This document shows, one piece after another, positions 24,390 to 33,364 of a stretch of DNA of 64,000 nt; the first letter of the stretch is position 1; the number at the start of each line of letters is the position of its first letter. The DNA is from Herbiconiux sp. L3-i23. Its GTDB lineage: Bacteria > Actinomycetota > Actinomycetes > Actinomycetales > Microbacteriaceae. A program made the translations under genes and the position numbers. Below the pieces are notes generated by a model, which was given only the letters and a program-made list of their open reading frames with translations, was not told the origin of the DNA and searched no databases. Location: contig NZ_AP025737.1 of NCBI RefSeq assembly GCF_023734115.1, forward strand, positions 2,170,001 through 2,234,000, written 5' to 3'.

Positions 24390-25892
24390 TCAGTACCCCG
24401 AGAAGCGGTCGGTGCGGATGCGGCGCACGCCGGCTCCCCGCAGCGCCGATCGCGCGCGGTTCACGAACGACGGCGCGCCCGACACGAATGCGTTCCGGTC
24501 CTTCGCATCGCCGACCGCGGCGAGCGCCGTGTCGAGGTCCGGCGCCCACCGCCACGACGCCGGCAGCGATGCGGGTTCGGTCGGTGTCACGAGGAGCACG
24601 GGCCACCCCGACGCCTCGAGTTCGGCGCGGTAGAGGACGTCGTCCTCGGAGCGCACGCGATAGACGAGAACGGCCTCGCGAGGGCTGGCGAACGACGCGA
24701 CGAAGGGCGTGATCCCGATCCCTCCTGCCACGAGGAGCACCGGCGTGGCCGCGTCGTCGGGCAGCACGAAGTCGCCGCCGAGCCAAGTGGCCCGCGCCTC
24801 ATCCCCCGGTTCCAGGGAGGCGAGGCGGCGCTTGAAGCTGCTCGAGCGCTCGGGCGTGCGCACGGCGATGCTGAGCTCGCGGGAGTCGCCGCCGGTGCCG
24901 ACGAGGGAGAGGTGACGGCGGGCACCGCGCTGGTCGACCCCGGGGTGCGGCAGATGCAGCTCGGCGTACTGCCCCGGCTTCGCCGCCCGCAGGGGCCGTG
25001 CGGTCTCGAAGGTGTACTCGACCGCGTCGGGGCCGACCGGCCTGCTGCGGAGGAACCGGAGCCGCTGTCCCGTCGGCAGGATGAGGGCCGCCGCGACGAG
25101 GTTGCCGACGAGCAGCGCGAACTCCTGGCTGAGGTAGAAGGTGCCGAACGACACCGACACGTAGAGGGGCAGCGCGAACAGCACGGCCACGACGGCGGCC
25201 ACGATGATCTGTTGCCGTCGGCGCGGCGGCAGGGTCGATGGCTCGGTGAGCATGAAGGCGCCCAGGAACACGATCGGGTAGGAGCCGATGGCGGTCCACA
25301 CCGCATCGAGCGGGGCGCTGCCGAAGCCGATCAGAGCGGGCACGACGAGCGCCGTGGCGAGCACCATGAAGGTGAGGCCCACCCAATGGGTACGGGTGCG
25401 CCACAGCACGAGGATCGCGCCGATCGCGACGACGGGCAGCAGCAGCGGCGTCGCGACCCACCATCCGGCGGCCCCGAGACCGGTGAGGGCGACGAGGAAG
25501 ACACCGGCCGCTGCGGGATTCAGCAGGTGCCGACCGCGCCACGCGATGACGAACTTCGACGCAGCGGCGAGCAGCGACGCGAGGGCGATGACGGCGAGTC
25601 CGCCGAGGTCGGTGGTCGGCAGCATCAGGAAGGTCAACAGATACCCGGTGATGATCGACGACTCGGTGTGCACCGGTACCCGGAACACCAGCCCGAGTAG
25701 CTTCGACGCGATCACGCCGACGAGGATCGCCACCGCCGCGGAGGCGACGAGGTCGACGGCCGGGTAGAACAGCTGCCCGGTCAGCGAGAGGATCACGGCG
25801 AGCGCGAAGGTCGCGGCGAGCACGATCGTCAGCAGCCGGTACATGGGGACCCGACCCGTGACGCGGTCGAGGAACGCGGCGATCGCGGTCAT
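24390..25892 (-). CDS. RnfD/NqrB-like membrane domain fused to a ferredoxin-NADP+ reductase-type domain
   Basis: 500 residues. The N-terminal half (about 15-245) has eight or more helices with NqrB/RnfD marks: SSIITGYLLTFLMLPTTDLGG, HLLNPAAAGVFLVALTG and FLGAFMLTEPSTLPPRR. The C-terminal half (about 255-500) is a flavodoxin-reductase-like module: RHLSLVG (FAD), LLVAGGIGITPFVASF (NAD(P)H) and a final SGY-type end. The protein could move electrons from cytosolic NAD(P)H across the membrane to extracytoplasmic flavins. ATG at 25892 overlaps the apbE stop (ATGA). Together with ApbE and the FMN-binding lipoprotein it forms one operon. Confidence 0.85.
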   Translation of the reverse strand: MTAIAAFLDRVTGRVPMYRLLTIVLAATFALAVILSLTGQLFYPAVDLVASAAVAILVGVIASKLLGLVFRVPVHTESSIITGYLLTFLMLPTTDLGGLAVIALASLLAAASKFVIAWRGRHLLNPAAAGVFLVALTGLGAAGWWVATPLLLPVVAIGAILVLWRTRTHWVGLTFMVLATALVVPALIGFGSAPLDAVWTAIGSYPIVFLGAFMLTEPSTLPPRRRQQIIVAAVVAVLFALPLYVSVSFGTFYLSQEFALLVGNLVAAALILPTGQRLRFLRSRPVGPDAVEYTFETARPLRAAKPGQYAELHLPHPGVDQRGARRHLSLVGTGGDSRELSIAVRTPERSSSFKRRLASLEPGDEARATWLGGDFVLPDDAATPVLLVAGGIGITPFVASFASPREAVLVYRVRSEDDVLYRAELEASGWPVLLVTPTEPASLPASWRWAPDLDTALAAVGDAKDRNAFVSGAPSFVNRARSALRGAGVRRIRTDRFSGY

Positions 25893-26776
25893 CGGGTGAA
25901 CACCTCTCCTGGCAGTCCGGAGGTCGCGGAGACCGTCCCGTCGGTCATCATGCGGACGGCGTCGAAGCGCCAGCCGGTCCGTTCGGCGAGCGTAGCGGCG
26001 TCGGTGAAGAAGAGCGCGGTGGCGAGAGCGTCGGCGTGGAGGGCGTCGTCGGCGATGGCCCATGCGGCGGCGACCTCGTGCACCGGTTCGCCCGTCAGTC
26101 CATCGACGACGTGGTGCAGGCCGTTCCCCCACGCGCGTCGGTTGACCGCCGATCCGCAGATCGCTCCCCCGGTAATCTCGACGACGCCGATCGCCTTCGT
26201 CGCGTCGTAGGGATGCTCGAGCGCCACGCGCAGCGGCCCCGGTGCGTGGTGCAACAGGTCCCCTCCGGCATCGATCGTGGCCTCGGCGACACCGGCCTCC
26301 TCGAGGGCCCCTGCCACCAGATCGACGAGGTATCCCTTGCCGGCGGCGCCGAAGTCGAGCAGCACGGGCGAGGTCGCGGTGATCGCGCTGCCATCGATCT
26401 CGAGTGCCGACTCCCAGTCGGGCGCGCCGATCGCAGGGCCTGCGGGAACGAGCGAGTACGCGGCGTCGTAACCGAGCTGCTCGAGCGACGATCCGACGAG
26501 CGGCGTCATCCGCCCGTCGGTCGCGTCGGACAGCGTCCGATAGACCTCGAGCATCGGCGGCAGGTCGTCGGGGAAGAGCACCGTCCCGCCGTTCTCGGCG
26601 AGCGCGGTGACGAGCGAGTCGGCGCGGAACCGCGAGTACGCCGCGTCGAAGGTCTCAACCCGCTGGTGCACCGCCTGTCGCTGCGCCGGGGTCAGGAGTT
26701 CTGCGGTGTCGATCTGCCAGCCGGTGCCGATGGCGTCGAACCGCAGTGTATGCAGGGCGGCGTCAGCCTGCTGCAT
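25889..26776 (-). CDS. apbE: FAD:protein FMN transferase
   Basis: 295 residues. Transfers FMN from FAD onto a Thr/Ser of target proteins. ApbE blocks: FDAAYSRFRADS near residues 43-54, LDFGAAGKGYLVD, IDAGGDLL, and GGAICGSAVNRRAWGNGLHHVVDGLTGEPV, the substrate/Mg region. No clear signal peptide was seen, so it may act in the cytosol or be exported by another route. The start overlaps the end of the FMN-binding lipoprotein gene by 14 nt, and its stop overlaps the next start. The obvious targets are its two neighbours. Confidence 0.9.
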   Translation of the reverse strand: MQQADAALHTLRFDAIGTGWQIDTAELLTPAQRQAVHQRVETFDAAYSRFRADSLVTALAENGGTVLFPDDLPPMLEVYRTLSDATDGRMTPLVGSSLEQLGYDAAYSLVPAGPAIGAPDWESALEIDGSAITATSPVLLDFGAAGKGYLVDLVAGALEEAGVAEATIDAGGDLLHHAPGPLRVALEHPYDATKAIGVVEITGGAICGSAVNRRAWGNGLHHVVDGLTGEPVHEVAAAWAIADDALHADALATALFFTDAATLAERTGWRFDAVRMMTDGTVSATSGLPGEVFTR

Positions 26777-27263
26777 CGGCCTTGATGGTCTCGACGGCCT
26801 CGTTGAAGCCGCCGCTGGTGAGGGACGACCCCGAGACCTTCGACACGTCCAGCTCGTCGATGTCCTTGCCGACGACGACGTCGGCGATGCCGCCGGCGAA
26901 CGCGGTCTGGTACTGCTTCGAGTTGCCGCTCGTCGCCGTCGGGGTCACCGTGACGGCCGTGACGACGTCGTCCTCGAGGGTGATGGACACCTGCACGGTT
27001 TCGTTGCCGCCCGGCGACCGGTACGACCCTTCGGCCTCGTAGGTGCCGTCCGCGTAGGTGCTCGCGGAGTCCTCGGCGTCGGTCTCGGTGTCGGTCTCGG
27101 GGGCGGTGGTCGCCGACGAGTCCTGGGAGCCGCTGTCACCGCCGTCGGGCGTCTGCTCCTCGGCTTCGGCGGGCGCGCACGCGGCGAGGACGCCGATCAG
27201 TCCGAGCCCCGCGAGTGCGGCGAGGGTGGGGCGGGCGAACTGACGTGTGCGGGTGGTGACCAT
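26763..27263 (-). CDS. FMN-binding domain lipoprotein
   Basis: 166 residues. Lipoprotein signal with lipobox LAAC (Cys29), then an acidic Ser/Thr-rich linker (about 36-68) and an FMN_bind domain (about 70-162). The motif SGSSLTS at 144-150 matches the ApbE flavinylation consensus (SGATxT-like), pointing to Thr149 as the FMN attachment site. Anchored outside the membrane, it is well placed to accept electrons from the RnfD/NqrB-reductase fusion encoded two genes on. First gene of the three-gene operon. Its final electron acceptor is not encoded nearby. Confidence 0.88.
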   Translation of the reverse strand: MVTTRTRQFARPTLAALAGLGLIGVLAACAPAEAEEQTPDGGDSGSQDSSATTAPETDTETDAEDSASTYADGTYEAEGSYRSPGGNETVQVSITLEDDVVTAVTVTPTATSGNSKQYQTAFAGGIADVVVGKDIDELDVSKVSGSSLTSGGFNEAVETIKADAAG

Positions 27264-27386
27264 GGCGGTTCCTCAATCCGTAGGGCGTCGAAAAAGTTGT
27301 CGTGTCACCAACGCTACTCGCGCTCCCTTGTGCCTCCCGGTGGCATCCGATGAGTCTTCTATGAGACGGCGGACGGCGCCCCGGCG

Positions 27387-27446
27387 CCGAGGTGCCCAGA
27401 TTTGCCGGTGTTTGAGCGCCGCAACCCGCAGAAGTGGGCACCTCGG
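27387..27446. repeat. Long inverted repeat IR2 abutting the nnrD stop codon
   Basis: 12-bp perfect arms (CCGAGGTGCCCA / TGGGCACCTCGG) with partial extension inward, around a 36-nt centre. The right arm ends at 27446 and the nnrD stop codon starts at 27447, with no gap. Read on the minus strand the first arm continues GTGCCCACTTCTGC, sharing CCCACTTC with IR1 and IR3. It may act as the nnrD terminator, but the loop is long and there is no T run. Confidence 0.7.
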
Positions 27447-28280
27447 TCAGAGGGAGGAGGCGATGGTCGCCGGAAGGGCCTCGGCGATGTCGAGGGCGAC
27501 GATCGGGCCGCCGGCCGATGCGCGGTCACCGGCGCGTCCGTGCAGAGATGCTCCCGCCGCGGCGATCTCGGCGAGGAGGCTCGGGTCCTCGACGATCCGC
27601 TCCGACTGCGCGGCGAGCAGTGCGCCGAGCACTCCCCCGAGGACATCGCCGGACCCGGCGGTCGCGAGCCACGGAGAGCCCGCGCGCACCCGGATCCCGT
27701 CGCGATCAGGTGCGACGACGTGCGTGACGGCGCCCTTCAACAGCACCGTGGCACCGGTGAGCTCCGCCGCGCGCCGCGCCCACAGCTCCGGCTCCGCCTC
27801 CACGGCGGCACGGTCCGTCTCCACGCCGAGACCGCGGAGCAGGGTCACCAGCTCACCCGCGTGCGGGGTGAGGAGCACGGGCCCGCGGGCCTCCCCCGCC
27901 AGATCGAGCGCGCCCGCGTCGAGCACGGTCGGCAGCTTCTGCGCGAGCGCCTCGCGGATGCGCCCGGCCAGCTCGCCGGTGCGCTTCGCTGCGTCCATTC
28001 CCGAGCCGATGAGCCACGACTGGACGCGTCCGGGGGCCGTGACGATCTCCGGTCGGCGCTGCAGGACGAGACGAGCGGCCTCCGGGTCGCCGAGGTAGCG
28101 CACCATCCCCGACCCGGCTCGCGCGGCCGCATCGACACCGAGCACCGCGGCGCCCGGATACTCGGCGGAACCGGTGAGCACGCCCACCACACCACGCGAG
28201 TACTTGTCGTCGCCCGCGACCGGCACCCGGATCCAGATCGCCGTCTCCTCGAGACTCCAGTCGCGCCAGCCGTCCGTCAT
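27447..28280 (-). CDS. nnrD: ADP-dependent NAD(P)H-hydrate dehydratase
   Basis: 277 residues, ribokinase-like fold; repairs hydrated NAD(P)H. Family blocks: KYSRGVVGVLTGSAEYPGAAVL at about 26-47, the dinucleotide region GSGMVRYLG, LDAGALDL, LLTPHAGE and the nucleotide/catalytic loop WLATAGSGDVLGGVLGALLA. Lacks the fused NnrE epimerase domain found in some bacteria. ATG at 28280; divergent from the Old Yellow Enzyme gene, 91 nt apart. IR2 follows its stop codon directly. Confidence 0.92.
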   Translation of the reverse strand: MTDGWRDWSLEETAIWIRVPVAGDDKYSRGVVGVLTGSAEYPGAAVLGVDAAARAGSGMVRYLGDPEAARLVLQRRPEIVTAPGRVQSWLIGSGMDAAKRTGELAGRIREALAQKLPTVLDAGALDLAGEARGPVLLTPHAGELVTLLRGLGVETDRAAVEAEPELWARRAAELTGATVLLKGAVTHVVAPDRDGIRVRAGSPWLATAGSGDVLGGVLGALLAAQSERIVEDPSLLAEIAAAGASLHGRAGDRASAGGPIVALDIAEALPATIASSL

Positions 28281-28371
28281 GGCGCCACCCTACGCGAGCC
28301 GATCCGGCCCCTTCTGGATCGCGAACACCGGTCGGGAATCGATCCCGGCGGGGCTGGGTTGAAGATCAACG

Positions 28372-29472
28372 ATGAACGCGAACGCACCGACCGCCACCTC
28401 TCCCCTGTTCGAGCCGATGACCCTGCGCTCGTTGACCACCCGCAACCGCATTTGGGTCGCCCCGATGTGCGAGTACTCGGTCGATCGGCGCGACGGAGTC
28501 CCCACCGACTGGCATCTCGTGCACCTCGGGGCGATGGCGTCGGGCGGAGCCGGTCTCGTGATGGCCGAGGCCACCGCCGTGCTCCCCGAGGGCCGCATCT
28601 CACCCCACGACACCGGCATCTGGAACGACGAGCAGGCTCGGGCGTGGCGGCGCATCAACGACTTCATCCACTCGCAGGGCGCCGCGACCGCGGTGCAGCT
28701 CGCGCACGCCGGGCGCAAGGCGTCGATCTACCCCGAGTGGGGTGTCGAGGGCACGGGCACCATGCCGGTCGATGAAGGCGGCTGGCAGAGCGTCGCCCCC
28801 TCGGCCATCGCCTTCCCCGGATACGCCGAACCGGTCGCCCTCGACCTCGCCGGCATCGACGCGGTCGTCGACGGTTTCGTCGCCGCCGCCGTCCGTTCGG
28901 TCGATGCCGGCTTCGATGCGCTCGAGATCCACGCCGCGCACGGCTACCTGCTCCACGAGTTCCTGTCCCCGATCAGCAACCGGCGCGACGACGAGTACGG
29001 CGGGTCGCTCGAGAACCGCGCCAGGATCCTGCTGCGCGTCGTCACCGGCATCCGCGGTGCGGTCGGCGAGGGCACCGCGCTCATCGTCCGCTTCAGCGGC
29101 ACCGACTGGCTCGAGGGCGGCTGGCACATCGAGGAGACCACGACGGTCGCCGGGTGGGTCCGCGACGCGGGCGTCGACCTCGTCGACATCTCGAGCGGCG
29201 GCGTGCACCCCGCGCCGATCACCGTCACCCCCGGGTACCAGGTGCCCCTCGCATCGCAGGTTCGTGCGGCGACGGGGATGCCCGTCAGCGCGGTCGGACT
29301 CATCACCGAGCCGCGTCAGGCCGAAGAGATCATCGCCCGCGGCGACGCCGACGTCGTCTCCCTCGGCCGCGAGCTGATGCGCGACCCGCACTGGCCGCTC
29401 CGAGCGGCGCACGAGCTGGGAGTCGAGATCGGCTACTGGCCGCCGCAGTACCTCAGGGCGCGCTGGCGCTGA
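28372..29472 (+). CDS. Old Yellow Enzyme family NADH:flavin oxidoreductase (YqjM type)
   Basis: 366 residues, FMN-dependent ene-reductase. The YqjM-class Cys is in VAPMCEYS; the substrate-binding pair is in EIHAAHGYLLHEFLSP; FMN contacts are in VQLAHAGRKAS, SNRRDDEYGGSLENR and SAVGLITEP. It reduces activated C=C bonds; the physiological substrate is unknown, and oxidative-stress roles are proposed for relatives. A CGGGA...TCCCG dyad (28333-28347) lies before the ATG at 28372. Its TGA abuts the convergent MFS stop, making TGATCA. Confidence 0.92.
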   Translation: MNANAPTATSPLFEPMTLRSLTTRNRIWVAPMCEYSVDRRDGVPTDWHLVHLGAMASGGAGLVMAEATAVLPEGRISPHDTGIWNDEQARAWRRINDFIHSQGAATAVQLAHAGRKASIYPEWGVEGTGTMPVDEGGWQSVAPSAIAFPGYAEPVALDLAGIDAVVDGFVAAAVRSVDAGFDALEIHAAHGYLLHEFLSPISNRRDDEYGGSLENRARILLRVVTGIRGAVGEGTALIVRFSGTDWLEGGWHIEETTTVAGWVRDAGVDLVDISSGGVHPAPITVTPGYQVPLASQVRAATGMPVSAVGLITEPRQAEEIIARGDADVVSLGRELMRDPHWPLRAAHELGVEIGYWPPQYLRARWR

Positions 29473-30723
29473 TCAGGACCGCTCGGCGGCCGACCTCGGC
29501 GCGACCGCCGTCTCCGGATCCTCGAGGCGGCGCCGCACCGCGGGCAGGGCGAGCGCGGTGAGGCCGGCGACCACGCAGCCGAGCGCCGAGACCGCGAGGA
29601 TCGGGCCGACGGGGAACGCCTCATGGGCGATGCTGCCGAGCGCGGCGCCGACCGGCGTCGCGGTCTGCAGCAGCGCGCGCAGGGTCCCGAACAGACGGCC
29701 GTGCGTCGACGGCGGCGCCCATCGGTGCAGCGCCGTCGTCTCGATGGCGGTGTACGGGCCCCACACCGCCCCGGAGAGGAAGAACACGACGATGCCCGCG
29801 ACGGGTCCGGTCGCGAAGACGACCGGCAACGTCACGAGCCCCCAGGCGACCGCGTTCAGCGCGTTCACCACGCCGGGTCGGCGCCGGGCGAGCATCGGCG
29901 CGAGCGGCAGCGTCACGAGCGCACCGAGCCCGAACGCGACCCACATCGCGCTATACGTCGCCGACCCCGAACCCATGTCGTCGCGGACGAACGAGGGCAG
30001 CACCGTCTCGAACGGCCCGTACGCACCGTAGTAGAGCACCGAGAGGACGACGAGCGCGAGGACGCTCGGGATGCGCCACCAGGGCCGGGCGGGAGCGCCG
30101 TCGGTCTCGTGCGGGTGCGGTGCGACGGCGGCGGTCGGCCAGCGGCGCACCGACGCCACGAGCACGACCACCACGGCGAGGAGCGCGACCGGCACGAGGA
30201 ACGAGGGGCCGACGCCGAGCAGCTCGACCGCAGGACTGATGAGCGCGGCGCTGATGATGAGGGGCAGCTGGTCGCCGACCGCGAGCAGCGCGTTCGCACG
30301 GGGCAGCGCAGCCCGATCGACCATCCTCGGGATCAGGGTCCGAGCCGATGCGTACGTGATCGGCGCCGACGCCGCGGCGATCCCGCCGAGGATCATGACG
30401 GCCACCGGCGGCAGCTCGCCGTTCCACGCCACGACCGCGAGCCCCGCGGCCGACGCGACTCGGATCGCCACATCGACGCCGATCATCCGGATCGGTCCGA
30501 ACCGGTCGACCGCGGCACCGCCCAGCCATCCGCCAAGCAGGGAGGGCACCCGGGTGACGATGACCACGACGGCCGTCTGCACCCCGGACCAGCCCTGGAG
30601 CCCCGCGACCCAGAAGACGAAGAAGATCACGAACAGGTCGGCGGTAGCCGACAGCAGGCCGATCAGTGAGAGTAGGTAGACCCGGCCCGGCAGCCTCCGA
30701 GGCGCGACGGCGCTCATCCGCAT
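29473..30723 (-). CDS. MFS transporter (EntS/MFS_3 type)
   Basis: 416 residues, 12 helices. VIVTRVPSLLGGWLGGAAVDRFGPIRMI contains the loop 2-3 motif and ASARTLIPRMVDRAALPRANALLAVGDQL is characteristic of the enterobactin-exporter-like MFS_3 group. Small-molecule efflux is inferred; substrate unknown. ATG at 30723, with a second ATG two codons on. It is 10 nt downstream of the CNNM gene at 30734, so probably in one leftward operon with both CBS proteins. Confidence 0.88.
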   Translation of the reverse strand: MRMSAVAPRRLPGRVYLLSLIGLLSATADLFVIFFVFWVAGLQGWSGVQTAVVVIVTRVPSLLGGWLGGAAVDRFGPIRMIGVDVAIRVASAAGLAVVAWNGELPPVAVMILGGIAAASAPITYASARTLIPRMVDRAALPRANALLAVGDQLPLIISAALISPAVELLGVGPSFLVPVALLAVVVVLVASVRRWPTAAVAPHPHETDGAPARPWWRIPSVLALVVLSVLYYGAYGPFETVLPSFVRDDMGSGSATYSAMWVAFGLGALVTLPLAPMLARRRPGVVNALNAVAWGLVTLPVVFATGPVAGIVVFFLSGAVWGPYTAIETTALHRWAPPSTHGRLFGTLRALLQTATPVGAALGSIAHEAFPVGPILAVSALGCVVAGLTALALPAVRRRLEDPETAVAPRSAAERS

Positions 30724-30733
30724 CGACCCCGGT

Positions 30734-31771
30734 TCAGGAACGTCGGGTGGCGTCGTGGACCTCGCCGACGAGCTCCTCGATGATGTCCTCGAGGAACAGC
30801 ACGCCCGTGGTCGCCCCCTGCTCGTCGAACGCCCGCGCCACGTGCACGCCGGAGCGGCGCATGGTCGCGAGGGCGTCTTCGAGTTCGGTGCCGCGGTAGA
30901 TCGAGACGAGCTGGCGCACGAACTTCTGCGGCACCGGGCTGTCGTACTCGTCCTCGTCGAGTTCGAGCACGTCCTTCAGGTGCAGGTAACCGGTCGGCTC
31001 CCCCGCCTCGTCGACGAGCACGTAACGCGAGAAGCCGTGCTGGCTCACCGCCCGCTCCAGGTCGGCAGGGGTCGCGTCCTCGGGCAGCGTGACGAGGCCC
31101 GACAGGGCGAGAGCGATGTCGGACACCTTCTTCTCGGTGAACTCGAACGCCGCGGTGAGCGCGCCGCTGGTGTCGCTCAGCACTCCCTCACGGGTCGACT
31201 GGCCGACGATCGTCTGCACCTCTTCGAGCGTGAACGTGCTCGCGGCCTCGTCCTTCGGCTCGACCCGGAGCAGCCGGACGAACGCGTTCGCGATGCCGTT
31301 GAGCGCCGCGATGATGGGACGCAGGATCGTCGCGATGAACACGAGCGGCGCCGCGAGCAACAGCACGGCCCGATCGGGCAGCGAGAACGAGATGTTCTTC
31401 GGCACCATCTCGCCGAGCACGACGTGCAGGTACGACACCAGCAGCAGGGTGATGACGAAGGCGATGCCGCCGATCACCGCGTCGGGCAGGCCGGTGAGGT
31501 GCAGCGGGATCTCGAGCAGGTGGTGGATCGCCGGCTCGGAGACGTTGAGGATGAGCAGCGAGCAGACCGTGATGCCGAGCTGCGTCGTCGCGAGCATGAG
31601 CGTCGCGTGCTCCATCGCGAACAGCGCCGTCCTGGCACTGCGCTTGCCCTTCTCGGCGAGCGGCTCGATCTGCGATCGACGCGCGGAGATGACCGCGAAC
31701 TCGGCCGCGACGAAGAAGGCGTTGGCTGCCAACAGCACGAACAGCCAGGCGATTCCGGCCCAGTCGTTCAT
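30734..31771 (-). CDS. CNNM/CorC-type transporter-like protein (DUF21 + CBS pair)
   Basis: 345 residues. DUF21 membrane domain with three to four helices at about 5-170 (FFVAAEFAVISARRSQIE, TQLGITVCSLLIL, LGEMVPKNISFSLP), followed by two CBS repeats to the C-terminus (residues 205-340), ending LFLEDIIEELVGEVHDATRR. Family members transport Mg2+/Co2+ or regulate such transport. It lacks the C-terminal CorC_HlyC domain present in its upstream paralogue. ATG at 31771 overlaps that gene's stop by 4 nt (ATGA). Confidence 0.9.
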   Translation of the reverse strand: MNDWAGIAWLFVLLAANAFFVAAEFAVISARRSQIEPLAEKGKRSARTALFAMEHATLMLATTQLGITVCSLLILNVSEPAIHHLLEIPLHLTGLPDAVIGGIAFVITLLLVSYLHVVLGEMVPKNISFSLPDRAVLLLAAPLVFIATILRPIIAALNGIANAFVRLLRVEPKDEAASTFTLEEVQTIVGQSTREGVLSDTSGALTAAFEFTEKKVSDIALALSGLVTLPEDATPADLERAVSQHGFSRYVLVDEAGEPTGYLHLKDVLELDEDEYDSPVPQKFVRQLVSIYRGTELEDALATMRRSGVHVARAFDEQGATTGVLFLEDIIEELVGEVHDATRRS

Positions 31772-33120
31772 CGCCCGCTCACCTCCCCGTTGCCGTCGGC
31801 GCCTGCGGGAACCCCGTCGGGCTGCGTCGGCGCCGGCGTGAACCGCAGACGGTCGATGCGGCGGCCGTCGAGCCGCAGCACCCGCAGGGTTCCGGCGGGC
31901 AGCGGCACCTCGTCACCGACCTTCGCCAGGCGGCCGAGCTGCGCGAGCACGAAGCCGGCGACGGTCTCGTAATCGCCGTCCTCGGGGATCTCGATGCCCG
32001 ACTGCTCGAGCACCTCGTCGGGTCGGAGGCTTCCCGGGAAGGTGGTCGAGGTCTTGCCGCGCACCACTCCGGCGCGGGTCCTGTCGTGCTCGTCGACGAG
32101 GTCGCCGACCAGCTCTTCGACGAGGTCCTCGAGGGTCGCGACGCCGGCGGTCCCGCCGTACTCGTCGACGACGACGGCCATCTGGTACCCGCTCTCCCGC
32201 AGCTCCCCGAGCAGGGTGTCGACCTGCATCGTCTCGGGCACCCGCAACGCGTCGCTCTGGAGCGCGCCGACGGGCACGGTCGCGCGCTTCTCCCGCGGCA
32301 CAGCGACGGCCTGCTTGATGTGCACGAGGCCGACGATGTCGTCGAGTCCGCCGTCGGTGACGGGGAAGCGGGAGTATCCGGTGCGGCGGGCGAGTTCGAT
32401 CACGTCGGCCGCGGTGTCGCCGCGCTCGAGCGACGCGAGCCGGGGCCGCGGAGTCATCACATCGGCGGCGCTCAGCTCCGAGAAGCCGAGCGTGCGTGTG
32501 AGCAGGGTCGCGGTGTCGCTGTCGAGGACGCCGGCCATCGCGGAGCGGCGCACCAATGAGCTCAATTCCTCCGCGGAGCGCGCGCCCGACAGCTCCTCCT
32601 TGGGCTCGATGCCGAACAGCCGCAGGATGGCGTTTGCCGTGCCGTTCAGCAGCGCGACCGCGGGACGGAACACGGTCGTGAACACCGTCTGGAACGGGAT
32701 GACGATCTTCGCGGTGACCCGCGGCACCGCGAGCGCCAGGTTCTTCGGCACCAGCTCGCCGATGATCATCGAGAACAGCGTCGCGATGAGGATTCCGACG
32801 ACCGAGCCGATCGGTCGGACGATGTCGTCCGCGATGCCCCAGGCGTTCAGCGGCGCCTCGAGCAGGCGACTGATCGCCGGCTCCATCGTGTACCCGGTGA
32901 GCAGCGTGGTGAGCGTGATGCCGAGCTGCGCGCTCGACAGGTGCGTCGAGGTGATTTTCAGCGCCGCGATGGTGCTGCCGAGATGCCGCTCGCCCTTCGC
33001 CTCACGCGCTTCGAGGTCGCCGCGGTCGAGGTTGACGAGCGCGAACTCGGAGGCGACGAAGAAACCGGTGCCGACCGTCAGCACGATGCCGACGCCGAGC
33101 CAGACCCAGTCAAGCCACAT
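31768..33120 (-). CDS. CNNM/HlyC-CorC family protein (DUF21 + CBS + CorC_HlyC)
   Basis: About 450 residues. DUF21 domain at 1-185 (GFFVASEFALVNLDRGDLE, SSAQLGITLTTLLTGYTMEP, GELVPKNLALAVP), CBS pair at about 200-330 with VMTPRPRLASLERGDT, and a C-terminal CorC_HlyC domain at about 345-430 (PEDGDYETVAGFVLAQLGRL). The two adjacent paralogues probably form a heteromeric Mg2+/Co2+ system. ATG at 33120 follows a G-rich stretch; an in-frame GTG at 33135 is possible. First gene of the leftward group 33120-29473. Confidence 0.9.
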   Translation of the reverse strand: MWLDWVWLGVGIVLTVGTGFFVASEFALVNLDRGDLEAREAKGERHLGSTIAALKITSTHLSSAQLGITLTTLLTGYTMEPAISRLLEAPLNAWGIADDIVRPIGSVVGILIATLFSMIIGELVPKNLALAVPRVTAKIVIPFQTVFTTVFRPAVALLNGTANAILRLFGIEPKEELSGARSAEELSSLVRRSAMAGVLDSDTATLLTRTLGFSELSAADVMTPRPRLASLERGDTAADVIELARRTGYSRFPVTDGGLDDIVGLVHIKQAVAVPREKRATVPVGALQSDALRVPETMQVDTLLGELRESGYQMAVVVDEYGGTAGVATLEDLVEELVGDLVDEHDRTRAGVVRGKTSTTFPGSLRPDEVLEQSGIEIPEDGDYETVAGFVLAQLGRLAKVGDEVPLPAGTLRVLRLDGRRIDRLRFTPAPTQPDGVPAGADGNGEVSGR

Positions 33121-33364
33121 GGGGAACACCCCCACTCAGGAGAAGCCGCCCGCGCGAGAGGTATCGGGCGTGCGGCGCCGGTGAGTGGGAGTGGGCGTTC
33201 GGAGGGTCGTCCATCGGTCGCACCAGTATACGGATCCGCGACGGCTCATCGGCCACCCGCATCCACCGTACGCCCAGCGCGATCGGACACCCTTGGGAGG
33301 AGTCGGCGACACCGTCTGAAGGACTAGGCTTGGTGCCCGATCTGATTCGCGAACGAAGACGAGA

